From: Anaerobutyricum stercoris
GTDB lineage: Bacteria > Bacillota > Clostridia > Lachnospirales > Lachnospiraceae
DNA: 60,165 nucleotides
Reading direction: 5' to 3'
Assembly (NCBI GenBank): GCA_019116455.1
Contig: DXBR01000010.1
Span: forward strand, 1 to 60,165
Shown in pieces: positions 25,769-34,478 of this stretch. The translations under genes and the position numbers were made by a program. How positions within the stretch are numbered: position 1 is the stretch's first letter; every line of letters starts with the position of its first letter. The notes below the pieces were generated by a model. It was not told the origin of the DNA, ran no database searches, and worked only from the letters and a program-made list of their open reading frames with translations.

Positions 25769-27661
25769 ATGGAGATCAATATAGCAAAGTCTGCTGGCTT
25801 TTGTTTTGGGGTTCGGAGAGCTGTAGATACAGTTTATAAAGAATCTGCGAAGAAGAATGTTTATACTTATGGCCCCATTATCCACAACGATGAAGTTGTG
25901 GCTGACCTTGAGCGGCAGGGAGTCGGAGTGATTAATGACAGCAATGAGTTTCGTTCCCTGGGGAAAGGAACCATCATTATTCGTTCCCATGGAGTGCCCA
26001 AGGCGATTTACGATGAGATTGCAGATGCAGGTCTTGATCTGGTCGATGCAACCTGTCCCTTTGTCCGAAAGATTCACAGAATCGTGGAAAAGGAGAGCGG
26101 GGACGGCAGAGTAGTTATTATTGTAGGCAACAACCATCATCCGGAAGTGGAAGGGATCATGGGATGGTGCCATACCACGCCGATTGTCATTGAGAATCGG
26201 GAACAGGCAGAAGCAATTGCAGTTGATGCGGATACAAAGCTGTCTATTGTATCACAAACGACATTTAACTACAATAAGTTTCAATATTTAGTTGAAATTA
26301 TCTCAGAAAAGGGTTATGATATAAATGTTTTTAATACGATTTGTAATGCCACGGAGGAACGGCAGAAGGAGACCAGAGAGCTGGCCATGCGTTCCGACGC
26401 GATGATCGTCATCGGCGGCAGACACAGCTCGAACACTCAAAAACTTTTTGAGATAAGTAAAAAAGAATGTAGTAATACTTTTTATATACAAACAAAAAAT
26501 GATTTGAATATGGAGGATTTTCATAATATCGGGATACTCGGTATTACTGCAGGGGCATCGACCCCAAACAATATTATCAAGGAGGTTCATGAAAGCATGG
26601 CGGAAATGAGTTTTGACCAGATGCTGGAAGAAAGTTTTAAGACAATCAGAAATGGAGAGGTTGTACAGGGTACTATTATCGATGTAAAAGAGGATGAGAT
26701 CATCTTAAATATTGGATATAAATCTGACGGTATCATTACAAGAAACGAATATTCCAACGACCAGAACTTAGACCTGACTACTGTAGCCAAGGTTGGCGAC
26801 GAGATGGAGGCTAAGGTTCTGAAAGTGAATGACGGTGAGGGACAGGTTCTCTTAACCTACAAGAGACTGAAAGCAGAAAAAGGCAACAAGAGACTGGAAG
26901 AGGCTTTCAATAATAAGGAAGTATTAAAAGCTACTGTTGCCAAAGTACTTGACGGCGGATTAAGCGTTGTTGTGGAAGATACAAGAGTATTTATCCCGGC
27001 AAGCCTCGTATCTGATACTTACGAGAAGAACTTAAAGAAATATGACGGACAGGAGATCGAGTTCGTTATCACAGAGTTTAATCCTCGCAAGAGAAGAATC
27101 ATTGGTGACCGCAAACAGCTTCTGGTTGCCGAGAAGAAGGCAAAACAGGAAGCATTATTTGCAAGAATCGAAGTTGGCATGACTGTAGAAGGAACAGTGA
27201 AGAATGTAACAGATTTCGGTGCATTCATCGATCTGGGCGGTGCTGACGGTCTTCTGCATATCTCTGAGATGAGCTGGGGACGTGTGGAGAATCCTAAGAA
27301 GGTCTTCACAGTAGGCGAGCAGGTTAAAGTGCTGATCAAGGATATTCAGGGCGAGAAGATCGCGTTATCCTTAAAGTTCCCTGAGACCAACCCTTGGCTG
27401 ACTGCAGATGAGAAATATGCAGTAGGTAATGTTGTAACCGGTAAGGTTGCCCGCATGACAGATTTCGGCGCATTTATCGAACTGGAGCCGGGTGTTGACG
27501 CACTTCTTCATGTTTCTCAGATTGCAAAAGAGCATATCGAGAAGCCTTCCGATGTATTAAAGGTTGGTGAAGAAATTACAGCGAAGGTTGTAGATTTCAA
27601 AAAAGATGAGAGAAAAATCAGTCTGAGTATCAAAGCGCTGGATACTCCAAAAGAAGACTAA
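25769..27661 (+). CDS. ispH: Fused HMBPP reductase (IspH) and 30S ribosomal protein S1
   Basis: Residues 1 to about 283 are IspH of the MEP isoprenoid pathway: iron-sulfur cysteines in SAGFCFGVRRAV, DATCPFV and FNTICNATEE, plus NHHPEVEG and SQTTFN. From about residue 295 four S1 RNA-binding domains follow (about 295-367, 380-450, 468-540 and 553-625), for example VTDFGAFIDLGGADGLLHIS, forming ribosomal protein S1 (RpsA). The IspH-S1 fusion is known in Clostridia. An AAGGAGG site at 26579-26585 and in-frame ATG codons at 26597 and 26606 sit exactly at the junction, where free S1 proteins begin (MAEMSFDQMLEES), so separate S1 synthesis is plausible. Codons are visibly more biased in the S1 half. 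A terminator follows. Confidence 0.95.
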   Translation: MEINIAKSAGFCFGVRRAVDTVYKESAKKNVYTYGPIIHNDEVVADLERQGVGVINDSNEFRSLGKGTIIIRSHGVPKAIYDEIADAGLDLVDATCPFVRKIHRIVEKESGDGRVVIIVGNNHHPEVEGIMGWCHTTPIVIENREQAEAIAVDADTKLSIVSQTTFNYNKFQYLVEIISEKGYDINVFNTICNATEERQKETRELAMRSDAMIVIGGRHSSNTQKLFEISKKECSNTFYIQTKNDLNMEDFHNIGILGITAGASTPNNIIKEVHESMAEMSFDQMLEESFKTIRNGEVVQGTIIDVKEDEIILNIGYKSDGIITRNEYSNDQNLDLTTVAKVGDEMEAKVLKVNDGEGQVLLTYKRLKAEKGNKRLEEAFNNKEVLKATVAKVLDGGLSVVVEDTRVFIPASLVSDTYEKNLKKYDGQEIEFVITEFNPRKRRIIGDRKQLLVAEKKAKQEALFARIEVGMTVEGTVKNVTDFGAFIDLGGADGLLHISEMSWGRVENPKKVFTVGEQVKVLIKDIQGEKIALSLKFPETNPWLTADEKYAVGNVVTGKVARMTDFGAFIELEPGVDALLHVSQIAKEHIEKPSDVLKVGEEITAKVVDFKKDERKISLSIKALDTPKED

Positions 27662-27679
27662 TCAATCTGTAATTAAGAA

Positions 27680-27710
27680 AGGTGTTGTGTAACTGCAGCA
27701 CCTTTTTTTT
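27680..27710 (+). terminator. Intrinsic terminator after ispH-rpsA
   Basis: AGGTGTTG pairs with CAGCACCT, followed by eight T. It ends 17 bases before the next gene. Confidence 0.85.
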
Positions 27711-27727
27711 CGTAATGGAGCGTTGGG

Positions 27728-29980
27728 ATGAAGGAAGATAGAAACACGATACTTATTGTGGAAGACCAGAAAATAAACAGAACGATTCTGCGTTATATGA
27801 TTCAGAATGCGTATGATGTGCTGGAGGCAGAAAACGGGGCGGAGGCATGGTCGATTCTTGAAGAGAAAAATGAGGAGATTATCGCAATTTTACTTGATAT
27901 TGTAATGCCGGTCATGGATGGATATGAATTTTTGAAAAAACTTAAGGGATCCCGGTGGGAGAGTATCCCCGTGATTGCCATGACCGGAGACAGCGATATT
28001 ACCACAGAGGAGAGAACGCTGGAGCTGGGAGCCTGGGATTTTATCATTAAGCCATATAAAGAGCGGATTCTCATGACACGTCTGAAAAATGCTATTGCCA
28101 GAAGCCGTATGGGGTATTTAAAGAAAATGCAGCATTTGGCAGAGCATGATTCTGTAACCGGACTTTATAATCGAATGCATTTTTTTAAAGAAACAGAGCA
28201 GATGCTGCAGAAACATCTGAAGGAGCCTTTTGTATTCATTCGTATGGATATCAAACGATTTCGGCTTATTAATTCCTATTGGGGTGAAGAGGGAGGAAAT
28301 CGCATTCTGTGTTTTATGGCGGACCTTCTGCGGAATATTTCAAGTCATTATCCATACTGTACATTCGGACGTATAGAATCAGATATTTTTGGCATCTGTA
28401 TTCCTTATGAGAAAAGAGACTGTGATAGTATGCTCCAGTTTCTGATTTGTCAGATTCTTTCCTATAGTACGAGTTTTGCTCTTGAACCGTCTTTCGGAAT
28501 ATATTGTATAGAGGATAACAGTACGCCGGCAGAAAATATGTTTATTTTGGCGACTATGGCAAGCCGGAAAATAAAAAATCGTTATCAGGATTACATAGGT
28601 GTATACGATGAGAAGCTGGGTCAGCAGATTACACAGGAGCAGGAAGTGTTCAATGATATGCGTCCTGCTCTGGAGAATGAAGAGTTTGTTATCTATTTTC
28701 AGCCAAAATACAATGGCTATACGCAGCTGCCTTACGGAGCTGAGGCGCTGATTCGCTGGAATCATCCTAAAAAAGGGCTTATTGCTCCTACGCAGTTTAT
28801 TCCAGTTCTGGAAAAAAACGGATTTATCGAGAAATTGGATTACTATGTCTGGGAGAAAGTCTGTCAGTACATAAAAAAATGGAAAGATGAAGGTTTGACA
28901 CCGGCGCCTATTTCCGTCAATATGTCACGAGTTGACTGTTCCAATGCGGGTCTGCCCGATAAGCTCACCCACCTGGTGAAAAAATATGATATTTCACCGG
29001 GGCTTCTTCAGCTGGAGTTGACAGAGAGCGCCTATATGGATAATCCGGACTTTGTCAACAGCATGATCTGCGAGCTTCGTAAAAGAGGTTTCCGGATTAT
29101 GATGGATGATTTTGGAAGCGGTTTTTCCTCTCTGAATACGCTGAAGGATATACAGGTGGATTATCTGAAACTTGATATGAAGTTTCTTTTTTCTCATTCC
29201 AATGATTTCAAGAGCAAGAGGATTCTTTCGTCTGTGGTGTCCATGGCTAAATGGCTGCGGCTTAAGGTGATCGCAGAAGGCGTAGAGACAGAAGAACAGT
29301 TTGATTTCTTAAAGAGAATACAGTGTGATTATATTCAGGGATATTATTTTTCAAAACCAATGCCGGTCTCTGAATATGAGGAGAAGATCATACCGCTCAT
29401 TGAAAAAAATCCGGAGATTGAGGATTTGACGCAGCAAAGAAGTCTTGTTTACATGTCCGAAGATATCTACGAGAAGATATACGCTGATGAGCTGACCGGG
29501 CTTTATAACCGGCGTTTTCTTAATGAATGGATGTTTCTTGACAAGATGCGTCCGGGGGAAGAGCTTCGGAGTGTTGCCATGATACTCATGGATATACGAA
29601 GCTTTAAAGAAATTAACGATACTTACGGTCATCTGGCAGGAGATGAAGTACTTGTGAAAGTAGCCTCAGTTTTAAAAACTTCTGTGCGGGACAGCGATTC
29701 CGTCATCCGCTATGGAGGAGATGAATTTCTGGTTATTTTCCTCAATTGTCCGGAAAAACGTGTATACAGCCGGATTGAAGAGATCTGCGCACTGCTTGCC
29801 GGTATTGTCTATGGAGAAAATGAGACCAGGCATATCACAGCGGATTTCGGTATTTCCTATACGGAAGACTTTGAGAAGACCAAAAACTTCCTCAATGACA
29901 TGATCAACCAGGCGGATGAACGAATGTATCGGAATAAAAAGAACAAAGGGCGTGAAAAAGAAAACACCGTGAAATACTGA
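27728..29980 (+). CDS. Response regulator with REC, degenerate GGDEF, EAL and GGDEF domains
   Basis: This 750-residue protein makes and breaks c-di-GMP. A REC domain (about 6-122) has Asp12-Asp13-type acid residues in VEDQ, the phospho-acceptor in LLDIVMP (Asp57) and Lys in IKPY. Residues 138-300 fold as a GGDEF domain whose motif is lost (GRIESDIFG). The EAL domain (about 305-560) keeps GAEALIRW, SVNMS, LELTES, MDDFGSG, AEGVET and QGYYFSKP, so phosphodiesterase activity is likely. The C-terminal GGDEF domain (about 590-745) has an intact GGDEF at 663-667 and an RDSD inhibitory site five residues earlier, so cyclase activity is likely. No membrane helix. No histidine kinase lies beside it. 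Confidence 0.92.
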   Translation: MKEDRNTILIVEDQKINRTILRYMIQNAYDVLEAENGAEAWSILEEKNEEIIAILLDIVMPVMDGYEFLKKLKGSRWESIPVIAMTGDSDITTEERTLELGAWDFIIKPYKERILMTRLKNAIARSRMGYLKKMQHLAEHDSVTGLYNRMHFFKETEQMLQKHLKEPFVFIRMDIKRFRLINSYWGEEGGNRILCFMADLLRNISSHYPYCTFGRIESDIFGICIPYEKRDCDSMLQFLICQILSYSTSFALEPSFGIYCIEDNSTPAENMFILATMASRKIKNRYQDYIGVYDEKLGQQITQEQEVFNDMRPALENEEFVIYFQPKYNGYTQLPYGAEALIRWNHPKKGLIAPTQFIPVLEKNGFIEKLDYYVWEKVCQYIKKWKDEGLTPAPISVNMSRVDCSNAGLPDKLTHLVKKYDISPGLLQLELTESAYMDNPDFVNSMICELRKRGFRIMMDDFGSGFSSLNTLKDIQVDYLKLDMKFLFSHSNDFKSKRILSSVVSMAKWLRLKVIAEGVETEEQFDFLKRIQCDYIQGYYFSKPMPVSEYEEKIIPLIEKNPEIEDLTQQRSLVYMSEDIYEKIYADELTGLYNRRFLNEWMFLDKMRPGEELRSVAMILMDIRSFKEINDTYGHLAGDEVLVKVASVLKTSVRDSDSVIRYGGDEFLVIFLNCPEKRVYSRIEEICALLAGIVYGENETRHITADFGISYTEDFEKTKNFLNDMINQADERMYRNKKNKGREKENTVKY

Positions 29981-29993
29981 CGCTCCAATGCTT

Positions 29994-30494
29994 CTACAGA
30001 GCGCTGATAAACAATGTCAGCGCTCCGCAGAAAATGCCGAGTGCAGCACCGCAGAGGACATCTTTCGGAAAATGAACTCCCGCGATAACGCGAATCATTG
30101 CCAGAAGTATTCCGCACGAAAGAAGAAAGATGCCGGCTGGTATCAGAGTGCCGCACCAGAGAGTCCCTATCAGAAAGATGGAGAACACATGGCGGCTTGG
30201 AAAAGACTGTCCGTGGCCGTCTCTGGCAATCAGAGGCTGTATGTCATATACTTCGTAAGGGCGCGGGCTGTTGATGAGCTTCCGTATCCGGCTCATGGCC
30301 AGAAAGAAAAACGCCGGAAGAAACAGAAACGCAAAGAACCGTTTGTCGAGCATTACGGCCATCCATACCAGCAGAGCGGGATAAAAAAGAAAACCCGCCA
30401 GAGTCAGGATGCGGTTCAAAACATTTAAAATAGATATATAACCGGGATGCGTCTGAAACGGACGCATTATTTTTGCGTAAAAATCAGAATTCAT
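29994..30494 (-). CDS. PAP2 family phosphatase, membrane-bound
   Basis: The 166-residue protein has about five helices and the type 2 phosphatidic acid phosphatase motifs K-x6-RP (RKLINSPRP), PSRHVF (SFPSRH) and R-x5-H-x3-D (RVIAGVHFPKD). It would dephosphorylate a lipid phosphate such as undecaprenyl pyrophosphate or phosphatidate on the outer face of the membrane. I chose the ATG at 30494 because GAGGAGA lies seven bases upstream; a longer frame has no such site. It is convergent with the c-di-GMP gene, 13 bases away. Confidence 0.88.
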   Translation of the reverse strand: MNSDFYAKIMRPFQTHPGYISILNVLNRILTLAGFLFYPALLVWMAVMLDKRFFAFLFLPAFFFLAMSRIRKLINSPRPYEVYDIQPLIARDGHGQSFPSRHVFSIFLIGTLWCGTLIPAGIFLLSCGILLAMIRVIAGVHFPKDVLCGAALGIFCGALTLFISAL

Positions 30495-30531
30495 ACATTT
30501 TCTCCTCGATGTGCATGATAAATACCCGTTT

Positions 30532-30560
30532 ATTATATACTGCTGAAAAATGTTCATCAA
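30532..30560 (-). promoter_or_regulatory. Sigma-A-type promoter for the PAP2 gene
   Basis: On the minus strand TTGATG and TATAAT are separated by exactly 17 bases, 38 bases before the start codon. Confidence 0.6.
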
Positions 30561-30729
30561 TTAGCAGAATGCACAAAAACAGAAAGTAAAAAAAGACAAG
30601 AAATGCTTTTAAAATCTTTACAAACAAGGTATTATTAAGATAGTGTTGCATTATGCATCATATAGTACTTATTTTAAAATAAGAAGAATAAAATCTTTGG
30701 AATAAAGAGAGATAGGAGGACAAATATTT

Positions 30730-32262
30730 ATGAGAGGAATCGAGACAAGAATACAGGATATCCGTCATATGGTTTTTACAGAGGTAGCCAAAATGGCCTA
30801 TCAGGAAGAGACGTCTGTGGAAAAGCATATTGAGAAAATCCCTTACGAGATCATCCCGGGAGACGTTGCGAACTTCCGAAACGATGTATTCCTGGAGAGA
30901 GCCATCGTAGGAGAGAGAGTGCGCCTTGCCATGGGTCTGCCGTGCCGCGACGCCGGCAATCAGGCGCCGATATCCGAGGACGTGGAAGCAGCGGACCGCC
31001 CGGAGACTTACTACACACCTCCGCTGATCAATATTATCAAGTTTGCCTGCAACGCCTGCCCGGAGAAGCGTCTCATCGTCACCGAGGGCTGCATGGGTTG
31101 TCTCGCTCATCCGTGTATGGAAGTCTGCCCGAAAGACGCGGTGCATCTGGACCGCACCATCGGCAGAGCCAGCATCGATCAGGACAAATGTATCAAATGC
31201 GGCCGCTGTGCGACGGCCTGCAGCTATAACGCCATCATCACCCAGGAACGCCCGTGCGCGGCGGCCTGCGGCATGGACGCCATCCATTCCGACTCACAGG
31301 GCAAGGCGGAAATCGACTATGATAAATGCGTTTCCTGCGGTATGTGCCTGGTAAACTGTCCGTTTGGCGCCATCTCCGACAAGTCCCAGATCTTTCAGAT
31401 TATCCGGGGCATCCAGTCCGGTGAAAAGATATACGCCGCCATTGCGCCGGCCTTTGTGGGACAGTTCGGCCCGAAAGTGACCTCCGGAAAACTTCGTGCC
31501 GCCATCAAGCAGCTGGGCTTCACCGACGTATTTGAGGTGGCCATCGGCGCCGACTTATGTGCCGTGCAGGAAGCCGACGACTTCATGGAAAATGTACCGG
31601 AACGACTGCCGTTCATGGCGACATCCTGCTGTCCGGCCTGGTCCGCCATGGCAAAAAAAGAGTTCCCGGACTACGCCGACTGTGTTTCCATGGCTCTCAC
31701 GCCGATGACCCTGACCGCCCGTCTGATCAAACATACCCGTCCGGGCTCTAAAGTGGCATTTATCGGTCCGTGCTCCGCTAAAAAACTTGAGGCTATGGAC
31801 CCGGCAGTCCGCAGTGAAGTTGACTTTGTGCTGACCTTTGAAGAAATGACCGGAATCTTCGCGGCCCGCGGCATCGACTTAAATACCATCGAAGAACTGC
31901 CGGGCGGCGTCAACGACTCCTCCGCCGACGGACGTGCCTTCGCCGTATCCGGCGGTGTAGCCCGCGCCGTTGCCGACGTCATCGCCAAAAAATATCCGGA
32001 CCACAAAATGCAGGTGGCCAACGCCGAAGGCCTGAAAGAATGTAAAAAACTCATGGCCCTCGCCAAAGCCGGCCGCTACCAGGGCTACCTCCTGGAAGGC
32101 ATGGCCTGCCCGGGCGGCTGCGTCGCCGGCGCCGGCACCAGACAGCCGGTAAACAAAGCCCAGACCTTTGTTAAGAACTACGCCGGCAAAGCCAGCCACC
32201 AGACCGCCGACCAGACCGAGAGCGTGAAAGAGCTGAAGCACCTGGTGGGAGAAGAAGGGTAG
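30730..32262 (+). CDS. [FeFe] hydrogenase, group B type
   Basis: The 510-residue protein carries the H-cluster motifs TSCCPAW (about 298-304), GPCSAKKLE and EGMACPGGCVAGAG (about 455-468). Before them lie several cysteine clusters: EGCMGCLAHPCMEVCP, CIKCGRCATAC and CVSCGMCLVNCP, which bind 4Fe-4S clusters for electrons from ferredoxin. The layout, with a cysteine-rich front and GPC rather than MPC in motif 2, fits group B [FeFe] hydrogenases of anaerobic Clostridia; their role (hydrogen release or sensing) is not settled. No maturase genes (hydE, hydF, hydG) are in this window. Codons strongly favour C at the third position, suggesting high expression. AGGAGG precedes the ATG. Confidence 0.93.
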   Translation: MRGIETRIQDIRHMVFTEVAKMAYQEETSVEKHIEKIPYEIIPGDVANFRNDVFLERAIVGERVRLAMGLPCRDAGNQAPISEDVEAADRPETYYTPPLINIIKFACNACPEKRLIVTEGCMGCLAHPCMEVCPKDAVHLDRTIGRASIDQDKCIKCGRCATACSYNAIITQERPCAAACGMDAIHSDSQGKAEIDYDKCVSCGMCLVNCPFGAISDKSQIFQIIRGIQSGEKIYAAIAPAFVGQFGPKVTSGKLRAAIKQLGFTDVFEVAIGADLCAVQEADDFMENVPERLPFMATSCCPAWSAMAKKEFPDYADCVSMALTPMTLTARLIKHTRPGSKVAFIGPCSAKKLEAMDPAVRSEVDFVLTFEEMTGIFAARGIDLNTIEELPGGVNDSSADGRAFAVSGGVARAVADVIAKKYPDHKMQVANAEGLKECKKLMALAKAGRYQGYLLEGMACPGGCVAGAGTRQPVNKAQTFVKNYAGKASHQTADQTESVKELKHLVGEEG

Positions 32263-32301
32263 AAAGATTCCCGACAGAGAACGGACAGATACCTGATTTT
32301 G

Positions 32302-32340
32302 AAGGCAGAGGAAATAACTTTCTTCTGCCTTTATCTTTTT
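32302..32340 (+). terminator. Intrinsic terminator after the hydrogenase gene
   Basis: AAGGCAGA-GGAAA pairs with TTTC-TTCTGCCTT, followed by TATCTTTTT. Confidence 0.75.
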
Positions 32341-32447
32341 GTAAAAAAGTTATAGGGATTTTTTTGCGGTAAGATGCGTAGATAAGCTTAAATTAGTTGA
32401 CATATGCGTGGAAACATGTGATAGTAGGTATAAAGGCGGTGATATCG

Positions 32448-33638
32448 TTGTTTAAATTTAAAGTTAATCCTTACAGGCCTGGAGCAGGGCTGGCTCCAAT
32501 ATATTTGGCGGGAAGAGATGAAGAAATTGAGAATGTTAGTCAGATTTTTGATGCATTAAATATGAATATTCCGACACAGTCTATCGTATTCAGCGGATTG
32601 CGCGGTGTGGGAAAAACAGTTTTATTAAATAAGCTGCAGCGTATTGCTGAAGATAAAGATGTGTTTTGCCAATATATAGAAATAGAAGATTCCAATGATT
32701 TTATTTCAAAAATTGCTGCATGCTCTCAATTATTTTTAAGAAAAGTAAGTGCAAAAGAAAAGTTTAAAAATCTTATTCAAAAACCATTGGATGCGTTGAA
32801 GTCATTGGTTGTGTCTTTTGATCCGAATGAAAATACATTTTCTTTGTCGGTTCAGGAGAGGGAATTGTATCAGACAAATAATCTCACACAGAGTATGACA
32901 GAAGTGCTTACGGCGATTGGCGAGACAGCATATAAAGCAAAAACACCATTGTGTTTTTTTATCGATAAAATGCAGTATATGAAACAAACGGAGCTTGGTT
33001 CCCTGATTGCAGCATTGCATCGTACAAACCAGTTAGGGTATCCGATTATGGTTATTGGCGCAGGACTGCCTAAAATATCTAAAATGTTATCTGATGAGAA
33101 ATCATACTCTGAGAGATTGTTCATGTACAAAATTGTTGGATCGTTAAATCGGGAACAGTCGGAACGTGCCATCAAAATTCCCGCACAGCAGATGAATATA
33201 GATTATACGGATGAGGCTGTCGATACAATAACGGATATTACAAAAGGATACCCATTTTTTATCCAGCAGCTGTGTCAGATTGTATTTCAAAATGTAGACC
33301 ATAGTCCGATAAATAGAAAAGACGTTGACGATAATATCAATGAATTTTTTGAAACTTTGGATACGGGCTTCTTTAAAGTGAGATATGAACGCTGTTCGGA
33401 AAAGGATAAGATTTTTATTTTTGCCATGGTAAAATGTGGCGAACTGCCATGTACTATCTCTGATGTAGCAAAGAATATGGACAAAAAAGTTTCTTCTATT
33501 TCGACAATACGAGCACAGCTTATCAGTAAAGGAATAATATATCCGGTCAGATATAAAGAACTGGATTTTACTGTCCCGGAATTTGATGGCTTTATAAAAA
33601 GATTGGATGAATATCAGCAATGGTGTGATGAACAATAA
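32448..33638 (+). CDS. AAA+ family ATPase (Orc1/Cdc6-like) with altered Walker B
   Basis: The 396-residue protein starts best at TTG 32448, preceded by AAAGGCGGTGAT. Walker A is GLRGVGKT at residues 50-57. The Walker B segment is CFFIDKMQ near 169-176: the expected catalytic Glu after Asp173 is Lys174. A sensor-like region and RYERCSEKDKIF follow, and the C-terminal 70 residues look like a winged helix. It resembles solitary AAA+ ATPases found in mobile or accessory DNA. The coding sequence is richer in A+T than the hydrogenase and ior genes on either side, with many ATA and AAA codons, which suggests transfer. Function unknown; hydrolysis may be impaired. A hairpin terminator follows at 33679. 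Confidence 0.75.
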   Translation: MFKFKVNPYRPGAGLAPIYLAGRDEEIENVSQIFDALNMNIPTQSIVFSGLRGVGKTVLLNKLQRIAEDKDVFCQYIEIEDSNDFISKIAACSQLFLRKVSAKEKFKNLIQKPLDALKSLVVSFDPNENTFSLSVQERELYQTNNLTQSMTEVLTAIGETAYKAKTPLCFFIDKMQYMKQTELGSLIAALHRTNQLGYPIMVIGAGLPKISKMLSDEKSYSERLFMYKIVGSLNREQSERAIKIPAQQMNIDYTDEAVDTITDITKGYPFFIQQLCQIVFQNVDHSPINRKDVDDNINEFFETLDTGFFKVRYERCSEKDKIFIFAMVKCGELPCTISDVAKNMDKKVSSISTIRAQLISKGIIYPVRYKELDFTVPEFDGFIKRLDEYQQWCDEQ

Positions 33639-33678
33639 TGCAAGACAAATATTTTGTAAACCAGATTAAGGAAAATGT

Positions 33679-33720
33679 AGAGTGAGTAGATATTGCTCAC
33701 TCTATTTTCTTATTCTTCGT
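33679..33720. terminator. Hairpin terminator AGAGTGAG/CTCACTCT (first copy)
   Basis: Eight perfect pairs around TAGATATTG, then ATTTTCTTATTC on the plus strand. It could also serve a leftward transcript. The same stem recurs at 34294-34318. Confidence 0.65.
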
Positions 33721-33805
33721 CATCATCTTCCGGTGAAAAAGCATTTAATTTATCATTGACGATTCTGCAATATTTGTTATAATAAATAATATAAACTAAT
33801 GACAT
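33710..33805 (-). pseudogene. Possible 3' remnant of a minus-strand gene
   Basis: A minus-strand frame of 31 codons from an ATG reads as one hydrophobic stretch and then YCRIVNDKLNAFSPEDDDEE before a TAA at 33710. The acidic tail looks protein-like, and the terminator lies directly behind it. There is no ribosome binding site, and the frame stays open upstream without a proper start, so a decayed gene end is more likely than a small protein. Chance cannot be excluded. Confidence 0.25.
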
Positions 33806-33934
33806 ATACAATACGCGCAACAAATGAATTTTACATACAGAACAAACGAAGATTTTTAACAGAAATACATAAGAACGAAGATGTCGTGTGATAGAGGGTA
33901 AGAAAATGTAACCTGAATGCAGAAAGGGGGCTGG

Positions 33935-34255
33935 ATGATGACAATGTCTGATAACGAATTATTATTGGCAATTTCGAATATGCTTGATGATAAGCTTGAT
34001 GCCAAATTGGATTCTAAGCTGGATTCCAAACTAGATGCGAAGATGAAGCCGATCGAGAAAAGGTTGACTAAGATTGAAGCAATCCTGGAACATAATATTT
34101 TGCCGCGATTACAGAACATAGAATCCTGCTATGTCGCCACCTACGAGCGGTATCAAAATGCTGCTGACAGGATGGAGGGCGTGACGTCGGATGTGGAACT
34201 GTTAAAAAGGGTAGTGGCTGAACACAGTGAAAAACTGAATCAGGCCATATCATAA
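33935..34255 (+). CDS. Small coiled-coil protein with a repeated DxKL segment
   Basis: The 106-residue protein starts at ATG 33935 (or 33938) after AAAGGGGG. Residues 14-35 are a run of four-residue units, DDKL DAKL DSKL DSKL DAKM, encoded by near-repeats of 12 bases. The rest has heptad-like spacing of Leu and Ile (PIEKRLTKIEAILEHNILPRL) and should form a coiled coil. No signal peptide or membrane helix. I recognise it only as a type of hypothetical protein often found in Lachnospiraceae accessory DNA. It stands alone between two copies of the same hairpin. Confidence 0.65.
   Translation: MMTMSDNELLLAISNMLDDKLDAKLDSKLDSKLDAKMKPIEKRLTKIEAILEHNILPRLQNIESCYVATYERYQNAADRMEGVTSDVELLKRVVAEHSEKLNQAIS
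33965..34045 (+). repeat. Short tandem repeat inside the coiled-coil gene
   Basis: Five imperfect units of about 12 bases (pattern AAGCTTGATGCC, AAATTGGATTCT, AAGCTGGATTCC and so on) encode the D-x-K-L units. Such arrays can change length by slippage without changing frame. Confidence 0.6.
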
Positions 34256-34293
34256 TGAACGGTATCATATAGTGCGTATATTACACCCACTAC

Positions 34294-34323
34294 AGAGTGA
34301 GCTTCCCCGGCTCACTCTTTCCA
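34294..34323 (+). terminator. Hairpin terminator AGAGTGAGC/GCTCACTCT (second copy)
   Basis: Nine perfect pairs around TTCCCCG, followed by TTTCC. The stem is the same as at 33679 although loop and flanks differ. Confidence 0.6.
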
Positions 34324-34478
34324 TTTGCGCCCCGCTTGCTCCATTTCCAATACATTTCTATTCTCCGGAGCCTGTCTTCGCCTTGTCTCTTTACCCCTTT
34401 AAACTTTTAATTTATGATTTACTAAATCACAAAAAAATGTTACAATAAACACATATTACGCAAAAGGAAGGGATTTCT

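Noticed and set aside
29988..30428. A 146-codon plus-strand frame over the PAP2 gene
   Set aside because: The minus strand has all three PAP2 motifs and its own promoter; the plus frame is a Lys/Arg-rich shadow.
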